57,341 bases of DNA from Bacteroidales bacterium (GTDB lineage: Bacteria > Bacteroidota > Bacteroidia > Bacteroidales > UBA932), in assembly GCA_012839605.1 (NCBI GenBank), contig DUNA01000067.1, forward strand, positions 1-57,341, given 5' to 3'. Shown here piece by piece: positions 23,882-31,630 of this stretch (position 1 is the stretch's first letter; every line of letters starts with the position of its first letter). The notes under the pieces were generated by a model. The model saw only the letters and a program-made list of their open reading frames with translations, made no database searches and was not told where the DNA came from. The position numbers and the translations under genes are program-made.

Positions 23882-24967
23882 ATGATGACAGCCAAAGAAC
23901 TCCACGAAAAAATTTTAGTACTTGATTCTCACTGTGATACTCCCATCTTCTTGCGTAGAAAAGGAGTCGACATAGGCCAACGTTTGCAAACAGGCCATGT
24001 AGACTTGGTGCGCATGAAAGAAGGGGGCGTAGATGCCTCTTTCTTTGCTATTTATGTGTCCAACAATTGGGAACCGTTTGAGTGTACCTTTAAAGCCTTA
24101 GAGGCTTTTGCGTCTGTATACGATATGCTGGATAAGAATCCGGATAAGGTAGCTCTGGCAACCGATGCAAAAACGGCAAGGGCCTTGAAACAGCAGGGAA
24201 AGATTGCCATTTTTCTGGGCATGGAAAACGCCGGACCCATCCACAAAGATTTGTCTTTGTTGCGCTTGTTTCACAGGATGGGAGTTCGTTACATTACTTT
24301 GACTCATGCAGGCAACAACAAAGTATGCGACAGTTCGGCCACCAAAGAAAAACGTTGGAACGGAGTAAGTCCTTTTGGAAGAGAATTGATTGCAGAAATG
24401 AACAGATTGGGAGTATTGGTTGATGTGGCTCACATTTCAGACCAGGCATTTTATGATGTGCTCAAGTATTCAACCCGTCCCGTAGTGTCTACTCACTCTT
24501 GCTGCAGAGCTTTATGTGATGTGCCAAGAAATCTTACAGATCAGATGATTGTAGATTTGGCTGCGAAAGGCGGAGTGTTGCAAATCACGTTTTACCCTTC
24601 TTTCCTGGATAAAGAATACTCGTTGGCTGCAAGCCCTTTATTGGATGCCTACGAAGAAGCGCAAGAGTTGTATGACAAAGACCCTGTTGCACACGAAGAG
24701 CGCTTTAAACAGGCGGAAAAGGCCCTTTACGAGCTCCCCAGACCCTCTTACAAAAGAGTAGTAGACCACATAGACCACGTCGTGAAGCTTGTAGGACCCG
24801 ATCATGTGGGTATTGGATCAGACTTTGACGGCATTGACGTGTGTCCGGAGGGATTGGAAGACGTATCGTACGTTCCCGCCATTACGGAAGAACTGTACAA
24901 CCGCGGGTATTCTCCGCAAGATATTGAAAAGATTATGGGAGGCAACTTCCTACGCCTCTTGCCATAA
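23882..24967 (+). CDS. Membrane dipeptidase (M19, renal dipeptidase family)
   Basis: 361 residues and no signal peptide, so probably cytoplasmic. M19 motifs: LDSHCDTP (H17 and D19 as metal ligands), FLGMENAG with the bridging Glu, HAGNNKVCDS, DVAHIS, THSCCRALCDVPRNL and HVGIGSDFDGI. It is a dinuclear zinc enzyme cutting dipeptides, including some with D-residues. An ATG at 23885 is an alternative start. It lies 7 bp after the GIN gene and ends 7 bp from a convergent hydrolase. It fits peptide use, though its place in the sigma operon may reflect envelope turnover. Confidence 0.9.
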   Translation: MMTAKELHEKILVLDSHCDTPIFLRRKGVDIGQRLQTGHVDLVRMKEGGVDASFFAIYVSNNWEPFECTFKALEAFASVYDMLDKNPDKVALATDAKTARALKQQGKIAIFLGMENAGPIHKDLSLLRLFHRMGVRYITLTHAGNNKVCDSSATKEKRWNGVSPFGRELIAEMNRLGVLVDVAHISDQAFYDVLKYSTRPVVSTHSCCRALCDVPRNLTDQMIVDLAAKGGVLQITFYPSFLDKEYSLAASPLLDAYEEAQELYDKDPVAHEERFKQAEKALYELPRPSYKRVVDHIDHVVKLVGPDHVGIGSDFDGIDVCPEGLEDVSYVPAITEELYNRGYSPQDIEKIMGGNFLRLLP

Positions 24968-24974
24968 GACCGGT

Positions 24975-26066
24975 TTACAACAAACCGCCCAGGAACAAGA
25001 TGTCTTCCAGCTCAGCTACTGTTTTCTCACGTTCAAATTTCTTTGTGGAGAAGACGAGCATCAGTACATCCGATTGGGGATACCTTCCTGCATATAGGGT
25101 AAATCCTCCGTTGTCGCCGGTGTGGAATATTTTCTCTTTGCCGTGGACTTGGCTTACAAACCAACCGTATCCGTAACCTGTCTCCGGCAAATTCGTAGCA
25201 ATATATGACGTATGTGCTTTGTCTGCCATCTCTTTGCTGATAATCAGGTTGTCTCTTAAAGCATACTCCCATTGCATGAATTCTTCCAAAGAGGTGTAGA
25301 GCGCTCCGTCTGCTTTGGAAGCAAAGAACGTAGTTTCTCCGTAGTCGTATTCTTCCCAAGCTTCTGTATCTTTGTTCTTCCTATAGCCGTGTGCCATTCG
25401 GGGGATGTCGCGACCGTCTTCAAAATAGATTGTTTCTTTCATTCCTGCCGGATCAAAAAGCGCCTCTCTCATGTATGTTTCAAACGGCATTCCGGAAGCT
25501 TTTTCAATAATGGTATAGAAAAGCTGGTATGTGGGATTCATATACTCGTATGCGGTACCCGGGTCAAAATTCAGGAAACTAAGCGTATCCAAGTAGGAAT
25601 ACGACGCTACATCTGTGGAATGGTAGACATGCACGCTATCAGTCCGCGGCCTGGCATCCGGTATGCCGGACGTATGCGTAAGCAAGTGGTGTAGTGTGAT
25701 GTCTTTGAAAAAGTCGGCTTTGAAATGGGGGAAAAATTTGGAAACGGGATCGTCTAAGGAGAGGGCACCTTCTTCTGCCAAGCGCAGTATGGCCGTTGCT
25801 GCAAATTGCTTGGAAACAGAGGCTATGCAGAAAAAAGTTTCAGGAGTGATTTTCGTGTCGGGGTTTATAGTAGCCAGTCCGTATCCTTTTTGAAACACTA
25901 CGCGATCTCCTTTCATAAGAAGAAAAGCGCCTCCGGGTTCCTGGGCGGGCCATAGAGTGGTCAGCACGTTGTCTATTTGTTTTATGGCTTTTTCTTCTTT
26001 GTTGGTGCACGAAATGCATACAAGAAAAAGCGCAGCGGCTAATAAGAAAATGCGTTTGTTCAACAT
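24975..26066 (-). CDS. Serine hydrolase lipoprotein (class C beta-lactamase/DD-peptidase fold)
   Basis: 363 residues. The signal ends at CISC (C20), a slightly unusual lipobox. Catalytic motifs of the beta-lactamase class C fold: S83-V-S-K86 (SxxK), Y175-M-N177 (YxN) and HTGDNG near the C-terminus in place of KTG. The motifs LLTHTSGIPD and YMNPTYQLFYTIIEKASG are typical of the wider Beta-lactamase family (PF00144), whose members are mostly esterases or D-peptidases and not antibiotic-resistance enzymes. It follows pyrD by 22 bp on the same strand. Confidence 0.85.
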   Translation of the reverse strand: MLNKRIFLLAAALFLVCISCTNKEEKAIKQIDNVLTTLWPAQEPGGAFLLMKGDRVVFQKGYGLATINPDTKITPETFFCIASVSKQFAATAILRLAEEGALSLDDPVSKFFPHFKADFFKDITLHHLLTHTSGIPDARPRTDSVHVYHSTDVASYSYLDTLSFLNFDPGTAYEYMNPTYQLFYTIIEKASGMPFETYMREALFDPAGMKETIYFEDGRDIPRMAHGYRKNKDTEAWEEYDYGETTFFASKADGALYTSLEEFMQWEYALRDNLIISKEMADKAHTSYIATNLPETGYGYGWFVSQVHGKEKIFHTGDNGGFTLYAGRYPQSDVLMLVFSTKKFEREKTVAELEDILFLGGLL

Positions 26067-26088
26067 AAAGCTTTAGGTTAAATGAATG

Positions 26089-27114
26089 TTACTTGTTTAT
26101 ATGTTTCAGTATTTTACGAACAAAAGTGGGACCTTCATATATGAAGCCCGTATAGATTTGAATCAACTGCGCACCTGCATCCAACATCTCTTGTGCATCT
26201 TCCGCTGACATGATACCTCCGACTCCTATTATAGGCAGAGCTCCGTCTGTCTTTTTATGAATATGACGAATGGCAGCCAAAGCCTTTTCTTTTAAAGGCG
26301 CTCCGCTCAATCCGCCATCACCTATGGTCTCTACTTTTTCTTTACCGGACAGAAGACCTTCCCTGGAAGTAGTGGTGTTGCAGGCAATGACTCCATCCAG
26401 TCCAAAAAGCGTAATCACTTCTATCAGTTCATCCAACGTGTTTGTACAGATGTCCGGAGAGACTTTTAACAAGATGGGGCGGTATACGTCACAATACCTG
26501 CGAATATCTACCAAACGTTTGACTATTTCCGTTAGATCTTCCACAGATTGCAAGTTGCTCAGATCTTTGACGTTGGGACAACTGACGTTGACTACAAAGT
26601 AATCCACATAATCGTACAACTGCGAAAAGGCTACTTCAAAATCTTTGTAAGCCAAATGATTAGGAGTTACAGTGTTTTTAGAAATGTTGCCTCCAATCAG
26701 TACCTTGGGCTTTGTTTTGCGCAAATTGGCAATGGCGTTCTTTACTCCTAAGTTGTTTATTCCCATCCTATTGACCAGAGCTTTGTCTTTTACCAGCCGA
26801 AAGCTCCTGGGCTTGGGGTTTCCTTCTTGGGGCAGTGGCGTTACAGATCCAATTTCAATAAAGCCAAACCCTAACGCTCCCAGTTGGTTGTATACTTTTG
26901 CGTCTTTGTCCAGTCCTGCTGCCAATCCTACGGGATTGGGAAAGTCCAGTCCCATTACACGGCGGTGAAGAGAGGGAGAGGAATACGTGAAAAATCGTTT
27001 GAGCAAATGCGTTCCAAAAGGAATGTATTTCAACATTCCTAACGCTTTAAATGTAAGATTATGAGCTGTTTCCGGTGGAAATAAAAAAAGCAGAGGCCTG
27101 ATGATTTTGTACAT
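26089..27114 (-). CDS. pyrD: Dihydroorotate dehydrogenase (quinone), class 2
   Basis: 341 residues. N-terminal helical membrane-binding extension (about 1-40: PLLFLFPPETAHNLTFKAL), then the FMN barrel: GLAAGLDKDA, GFIEIGSVTP, NRMGINNLG, VNVSCPNV with the catalytic Ser of class 2 enzymes, and GVGGI and YTGFIYEG at the phosphate site. It oxidises dihydroorotate to orotate in pyrimidine synthesis and passes electrons to menaquinone. The ATG is 5 nt from the promoter box; the start is supported by the conserved N-terminal extension. Confidence 0.95.
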   Translation of the reverse strand: MYKIIRPLLFLFPPETAHNLTFKALGMLKYIPFGTHLLKRFFTYSSPSLHRRVMGLDFPNPVGLAAGLDKDAKVYNQLGALGFGFIEIGSVTPLPQEGNPKPRSFRLVKDKALVNRMGINNLGVKNAIANLRKTKPKVLIGGNISKNTVTPNHLAYKDFEVAFSQLYDYVDYFVVNVSCPNVKDLSNLQSVEDLTEIVKRLVDIRRYCDVYRPILLKVSPDICTNTLDELIEVITLFGLDGVIACNTTTSREGLLSGKEKVETIGDGGLSGAPLKEKALAAIRHIHKKTDGALPIIGVGGIMSAEDAQEMLDAGAQLIQIYTGFIYEGPTFVRKILKHINK

Positions 27115-27119
27115 AAAAA

Positions 27120-27127
27120 CAAAGATA
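27120..27127 (-). promoter_or_regulatory. TAnnTTTG -7 box for pyrD
   Basis: The minus strand reads TATCTTTG and is separated from the pyrD ATG (27114) by only TTTTT. It lies just past the stop of the upstream regulator gene, so pyrD need not be read from the regulator's promoter. Confidence 0.6.
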
Positions 27128-27134
27128 GGTCTTT

Positions 27135-27566
27135 TTAAGGAGTAAATTCAGAAAAGGTGTTGTCTGAATAAAAGAAAAGTACTTTTACAACCTTACGTTC
27201 TTCTTCAGGTGGCATACTGTAAGTCTTTATACCAGAGTCCATCAGTTGTTTTTCATTTTGAAAAAACATTTCCGTTTGTACGGGTTTTTGTGTGATTTGT
27301 TGTTCTTGATCCTCTTCCTGTATGTCTTCTGTTTCGTGCGGCAGGCTTTGTTTTAGCTCTTTATACATTTTCCCTTTCCCTGTCATCAACCATTCTGCGT
27401 TTAAAGAAGGGTAGGAAAGCAGCATACTTTCCATAAAATCAAAACCCGGTTTGTTTCTACCGGCCAAAACGTGAGATACACCTGAGCGTTGAATTCCAAT
27501 TCTGTCCGCAAATTGGGAAGGAGTGAGGTTTTCTGCTTGTAAAAAATGTTGCAAACGCGTTTTCAT
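27135..27566 (-). CDS. XRE-family transcriptional regulator
   Basis: 143 residues from the ATG at 27566 (a TTG 12 bp earlier is in frame but overlaps the repeat area). Residues about 8-55 are a Cro/CI-type helix-turn-helix: LTPSQFADRIGIQRSGVSHVLAGRNKPG, then FDFMESMLLSYPSLNAEWLMTGKGKMY, a form common in Bacteroidetes XRE proteins. The C-terminal half is acidic, then unstructured-looking, ending in a short strand segment (KVVKVLFFYSDN). The promoter region directly in front holds repeats that look like its own operators, so it probably represses itself. Targets beyond that are unknown. Confidence 0.8.
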   Translation of the reverse strand: MKTRLQHFLQAENLTPSQFADRIGIQRSGVSHVLAGRNKPGFDFMESMLLSYPSLNAEWLMTGKGKMYKELKQSLPHETEDIQEEDQEQQITQKPVQTEMFFQNEKQLMDSGIKTYSMPPEEERKVVKVLFFYSDNTFSEFTP

Positions 27567-28071
27567 AATTGTAAACAAGTTTTTACAAATGTAACATATT
27601 ATTTGTTTACAAATGTAGAATAAGGATTGAATACAAATGTAAACAAATAAAGCGTACTCTGTGACTATAAATCAATACCATCAATCGATTGCATTGATAA
27701 CCATCCGGCAGATTATTACTTCATGCGTTTCTAGATGTAAATACTATAAAAGTTTGGGTAATAAGAAGTTGTATTTGAAAAATCAGCTTCAAACCCTGTT
27801 TTTGTATAAAAAGGCTCAAAAATATATAAAGCATCAAAAGAGGTAAACTATATAAAAGACTGGGTATTAATAAATAAGATTAAACAAATAAGGGCTTAAT
27901 TGCACAGATTAATAATTTTTAAGATCTGTAAACTACAATCCTGAAATTCAAAGACAATAGTTACAAATGTAAACAAATTGGATCGCAAAGTGAATTCACA
28001 TTTGTAAATAGAGATTAAAGCGTTACTTTAAGTGCAACATTTTGCAAATTCTCCTACCTTTGCATTCCGTT
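27567..28071. repeat. AT-rich intergenic region with five TTTACAAATGTAAAC operator-like repeats
   Basis: About 500 bp without a credible gene. Near-palindromic copies of TTTACAAATGTAAAC occur at 27582-27595, 27606-27618, 27632-27648 and 27961-27978 (plus orientation of ACAAATGT) and at 27998-28008 (inverted). Three copies lie within 70 bp upstream of the XRE gene; two lie about 95 and 65 bp before queA. Each of the first four reads TACATTTG on the minus strand, which is itself a TAnnTTTG promoter box, so a bound regulator would cover the promoter. The middle part (27650-27960) is simple AT-rich sequence where nothing further was recognised. Confidence 0.7.
28055..28062 (+). promoter_or_regulatory. 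TAnnTTTG -7 box for queA
   Basis: TACCTTTG lies 9 nt before the ATG at 28072 and downstream of the last two operator-like repeats. Confidence 0.55.
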
Positions 28072-29304
28072 ATGGAAATTTTGAATGCAGACATACCAGA
28101 AATCCATTTGGAGGAATACACCTACCATCTTCCTCAAGAGAGAATAGCGCAGTATCCTCTTCCTGCAAGGCATGATTCCTTGCTCTTGGTTTGTACAAAA
28201 ACAGGAGAACGGAAGGACCAAACGTTTAGAAAATTAACAAATCGACTATCTGAAAACACATTGTTGGTCTTTAACGATTCCAAAGTCATACCGGCTCGTT
28301 TGATATTTCGTAAAGAAACGGGTGCTTTTATAGAAATTTTTTGTTTGGAACCGGCCGAACCGGCCGAGTACAACTTGTCTTTTTCGCAAAAACATTCTTG
28401 CGTATGGAACTGTACTGTGGGGAATCTGAAAAAATGGAAATCGGGCAGCCTTCTTCTTTACAACCAGAGCAACGATGCGTTTATACAAAACATGCACCTG
28501 CAAGCATCCTTGGTAGGGCGGAAGGAAGGTAAATACCAGGTGAAATTTGAGTGGAAAGGAGGATTTTCTTTCTCTGCCGTGTTGGAAAGAGCGGGAAACA
28601 TGCCCATTCCTCCCTATTTAAGGCGATTTGCCGAGCCTTCCGATACGGAAAGGTACCAGACAGTCTATGCGTACGAAAGAGGCTCTGTGGCGGCTCCTAC
28701 GGCAGGATTGCACTTTTCAGAGGCTATGTTGTCTGAAATGGAAGAAAACGGTATAAAAACGGCCTACTTGAGTCTTCATGTGGGGGCCGGTACGTTTCGA
28801 CCGGTAAAAGCAAGTGATGTACGTGAGCATACCATGCATAGCGAACCCTTTCACGCAACCTTGGATTTCTTACAACAACTGCAACACCACAAAGGACCTG
28901 TTGTGCCGGTGGGCACCACTTCATGCAGGTGTTTGGAAAGCTTATATTATTTGGGCGTGCAGGCGGCTTTGGGAAAAGATCCTGTTTTTGTGGATCAATG
29001 GGAGCCGTACACGAAGCATCCTCGGATGTCGTATAAAGATGCTCTGGAGCATTTGATCGGATATTTGAAAAGGGATGACAGGGACGTGTTGACAGCGGCC
29101 ACGCAATTGTTCATCATGCCGGGATTTTCTTTTCGTACTACAGATGCTTTGCTCACAAATTTTCACCAACCCAATTCTAGTCTGTTGCTCCTTGTTGCAG
29201 CTTTGGTAGGAGACAATTGGAAAGAAATATACGCCCATGCTTTGGCGGGAAATTACCGATTTTTAAGCTATGGGGATGCTTGTCTCTTGTTTAATCCTAA
29301 ATAA
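28072..29304 (+). CDS. queA: S-adenosylmethionine:tRNA ribosyltransferase-isomerase QueA
   Basis: 410 residues from the ATG at 28072. Motifs: YHLPQERIAQYPLPARHDS, TLLVFNDSKVIPARL, AAPTAGLHFSEAML, LHVGAGTFRPV followed by MHSEPF, GTTSCRCLESL and FHQPNSSLLLLVAAL. It transfers the ribosyl part of SAM to preQ1 in tRNA, making epoxyqueuosine. It is longer than the roughly 350-residue proteobacterial form, as is common in Bacteroidetes. The next step (epoxyqueuosine reduction) is encoded by queH at 44.4 kb. An in-frame TTG at 28042 would start before the promoter box and is rejected. Confidence 0.95.
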   Translation: MEILNADIPEIHLEEYTYHLPQERIAQYPLPARHDSLLLVCTKTGERKDQTFRKLTNRLSENTLLVFNDSKVIPARLIFRKETGAFIEIFCLEPAEPAEYNLSFSQKHSCVWNCTVGNLKKWKSGSLLLYNQSNDAFIQNMHLQASLVGRKEGKYQVKFEWKGGFSFSAVLERAGNMPIPPYLRRFAEPSDTERYQTVYAYERGSVAAPTAGLHFSEAMLSEMEENGIKTAYLSLHVGAGTFRPVKASDVREHTMHSEPFHATLDFLQQLQHHKGPVVPVGTTSCRCLESLYYLGVQAALGKDPVFVDQWEPYTKHPRMSYKDALEHLIGYLKRDDRDVLTAATQLFIMPGFSFRTTDALLTNFHQPNSSLLLLVAALVGDNWKEIYAHALAGNYRFLSYGDACLLFNPK

Positions 29305-29376
29305 CAAAGAGTCTGCCATATAGGCGCATTAATAACAGGTGTGTTATAACATGTTACGGTGTTGTTACTTATTGGC

Positions 29377-30870
29377 TTAAATGTACGAATCCATTCCCAA
29401 ATCCTCATACGTTTGCTGCAATGCTTTTTCATCGTCAGAAATGATGAGCATTCTGTCGTTCTCACGAATCTCTGTATGACCTCTTGGAATGAAATAGGAA
29501 TTGCCTCTTTTCACCATTACTACCAACGTTTTGTCAGGCAGCGGAATGTCCTTCATTTTGTTGCCGTATCTTAGGCTCTCTTCTGTGACGATCACTTCAC
29601 TCATGGCCGATTTTATATCTTCAGAAAAAGCCAACTCAAAAGCAGATTTGCCTATAGACTTGTGAGGAAATGCCACGTGCAGTCTTCTGGCTATCCATGG
29701 AATGGAGGTGCCTTGAACCAGCAAAGACAAGATGGTAATAAAAAACACAATGTTGAAAAGAATATTGGCTCCCGGAACACCATGCAACAACGGGTACGTT
29801 GCAAAAATGATGGGAACGGCTCCTCTCAATCCTACCCAACAGGTAAACATCCGCGAAGAGAAGTTTAGTTTCCGGAACGGCCACAGCGAAAGCAAAACAG
29901 CTACCGGTCTGGCAAAAACAATCATGAAGACGCCAATAAGCAATCCTACACCGGCCACAGGCAGCAATTCTGAAGGATTTACCAACAGTCCCAAAGCCAA
30001 GAACATGATGATTTGAGAGAGCCAGGAAAGGCCATCGAAAAAATTCCTGACCATGCCTTTATGAGGAAAGCGAGAGTTGCCAATGACAAGACCTCCAATA
30101 TAAACGGCTAAAAATCCGTTCCCTTTGATTAAGTCCGTTAAAGAGAAAATAAAGAGACAAAAGGCAAAGATCAATATGGGGTAGAGCGCATCGTTGATGA
30201 TGTTCATTTTACGCAAAATGAAACCGCATAACTTACCTAACAGGTACCCGGCAATACCACCTATGATCATTTGGTAAAAGAACATCAACGCCACCGGCCA
30301 GAGTTTGCCGTTGCTGTCTGTCATAATTACCTGAATAAGGGTAATGGTAAGCATGTAGGCCATAGGGTCGTTGCTTCCGCTTTCCAGCTCCAGCAACGGG
30401 CGTAAATTGTGTTTCAGCTTCAGTTCTTTTGAACGCAATATGGCAAAGACAGAGGCCGAATCTGTAGAAGACATCAAGCTTCCCAACAACAGGCACACAG
30501 GCAAAGGCAGGCTGAAACCGGGAAGGAGTAAAGTTAGAGAATAAATGAAAAAACCGGTAAAGACGGCTGTCAGCAATACGCCAAGCGTGGCCAAAACAAT
30601 CCCTTCTTTTGCAACAGGACGTATTTCTTCATACCGCGTATCCATACCTCCTGAAAACAAAATAATACTTAGGGCTACAACGCCTATGAATTGTGCGGTT
30701 TTTTGGCTTGAGAATTGCAGACCTATACCATCACTACCAAAGATCATTCCGACCAAAAGAAACAACAACAGGGTGGGGACACCAAATTTATAACTTGTTT
30801 TCCCTGCCAACAGACTAAAGAAAAGAAGAATGGAACCGATAAGAAGGATGTTTTCAGCAGTAATAGTCAT
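29377..30870 (-). CDS. Cation/proton antiporter of the CPA1 NhaP2/CvrA type with RCK_C domain
   Basis: 497 residues. About twelve membrane segments cover residues 1-390, including the antiporter motif SSTDSASVFAIL and FLAVYIGGLVIGNSRFPHKG. Residues about 410-490 form a soluble TrkA_C/RCK_C domain (LPDKTLVVMVKRGNSYFIPRG; LRENDRMLII-like). Such transporters exchange K+ or Na+ for protons across the inner membrane and are gated by nucleotide or ion binding to the RCK domain. Transcribed alone; its promoter box (30890-30897) is back to back with that of the lysine operon. Confidence 0.88.
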   Translation of the reverse strand: MTITAENILLIGSILLFFSLLAGKTSYKFGVPTLLLFLLVGMIFGSDGIGLQFSSQKTAQFIGVVALSIILFSGGMDTRYEEIRPVAKEGIVLATLGVLLTAVFTGFFIYSLTLLLPGFSLPLPVCLLLGSLMSSTDSASVFAILRSKELKLKHNLRPLLELESGSNDPMAYMLTITLIQVIMTDSNGKLWPVALMFFYQMIIGGIAGYLLGKLCGFILRKMNIINDALYPILIFAFCLFIFSLTDLIKGNGFLAVYIGGLVIGNSRFPHKGMVRNFFDGLSWLSQIIMFLALGLLVNPSELLPVAGVGLLIGVFMIVFARPVAVLLSLWPFRKLNFSSRMFTCWVGLRGAVPIIFATYPLLHGVPGANILFNIVFFITILSLLVQGTSIPWIARRLHVAFPHKSIGKSAFELAFSEDIKSAMSEVIVTEESLRYGNKMKDIPLPDKTLVVMVKRGNSYFIPRGHTEIRENDRMLIISDDEKALQQTYEDLGMDSYI

Positions 30871-30889
30871 AGGATAGCTTTCAAAGCAG

Positions 30890-30937
30890 CAAAATTACAA
30901 TTTTTTACAAAAAATTTGCAACCATTCGTTATCTTTG
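30890..30937. promoter_or_regulatory. Divergent TAnnTTTG boxes: antiporter and lysine operon
   Basis: Minus strand TAATTTTG (30890-30897) is 19 nt before the antiporter ATG at 30870. Plus strand TATCTTTG (30930-30937) is 24 nt before the ATG of the first lysine-operon gene at 30962. Since later gaps in the operon are 26 bp or less, this is probably the main promoter for all twelve genes. Confidence 0.65.
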
Positions 30938-30961
30938 CGGAATAATTCAAAAAAAACAGAT

Positions 30962-31609
30962 ATGAGTAAGTTGATTCAAATTCAGGAAGCCGTTACCAAA
31001 ATTCAATCCGGTATGATTGTTATGGTAGGTGGTTTCCTTACGGTGGGAGGTCCCAACCGCCTATTGGAAGCCCTTTTAGAGACTGACGTCAAAGACCTGA
31101 CACTCATTGCCAACGATACGGCCTACGCAGATAAAGGAATGGGAAAGCTGATTACGGCACGCAAAATAAAAAGAGTCATTACAAGCCACATAGGCACCAA
31201 TGTGTCTACAGGTGAGCAGTACCATGCAGGCGAGCTGGAAGTAGAATTTTCACCACAAGGAACATTGATTGAAAGGATTCGCTGTGCCGGTGCCGGGTTG
31301 GGAGGTGTTCTCACGCCAACGGGATTGGGAACAGTGGTGGAAGAAGGCAAAGAGGTGGTGGAAGTGGATGGGAAAAAATATCTATTGGAAAAACCGCTCC
31401 GTGCAGACGTGGCCCTTATTGGCGCTTCAGTAGCAGACGAGGACGGCAACTTGTTCCACAGGGGAACGTCAAGAAACTTCAACACCTTGATGGCAATGGC
31501 TGCCGATGTCGTTATAGCTGAAGTGGAAGAAGTGGTGAAAGTGGGAGAAATACTTCCTGAACATGTTCATACTCAGTCTATTTTCGTTAATTATATGGTC
31601 AAATTTTAA
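30962..31609 (+). CDS. atoD: Acetoacetate/butyrate CoA-transferase, alpha subunit (AtoD type)
   Basis: 215 residues from the ATG at 30962. It has the glycine-rich MIVMVGGFLTVGGPNRLL of the alpha subunit, then ITSHIGTN, EFSPQGTLIERIRCAGAGLGGVLTPTG and DVALIGASVADEDGN. With the beta subunit nine genes downstream it moves CoA between an acyl-CoA and acetoacetate, the second product of Kce. It is the first gene of the lysine operon. Alpha and beta genes are normally neighbours; here they bracket the core of the pathway. Confidence 0.93.
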   Translation: MSKLIQIQEAVTKIQSGMIVMVGGFLTVGGPNRLLEALLETDVKDLTLIANDTAYADKGMGKLITARKIKRVITSHIGTNVSTGEQYHAGELEVEFSPQGTLIERIRCAGAGLGGVLTPTGLGTVVEEGKEVVEVDGKKYLLEKPLRADVALIGASVADEDGNLFHRGTSRNFNTLMAMAADVVIAEVEEVVKVGEILPEHVHTQSIFVNYMVKF

Positions 31610-31630
31610 CTTTTTAAATACTTTACAATT

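Noticed and set aside
24971-24987. Hairpin CGGTTT-ACAAC-AAACCG between the convergent dipeptidase and serine hydrolase genes as a terminator
   Set aside because: Only a 6-bp stem and no T run on either side.
24975-26066. Antibiotic-resistance beta-lactamase
   Set aside because: It has the class C fold motifs (SxxK, YxN) but HTG in place of KTG and belongs to the broad PF00144 group, where most members are esterases or peptidases.
27661-27846. 61-codon open frame in the AT-rich intergenic region
   Set aside because: No promoter box, no recognisable pattern, and composition like the surrounding AT-rich DNA.
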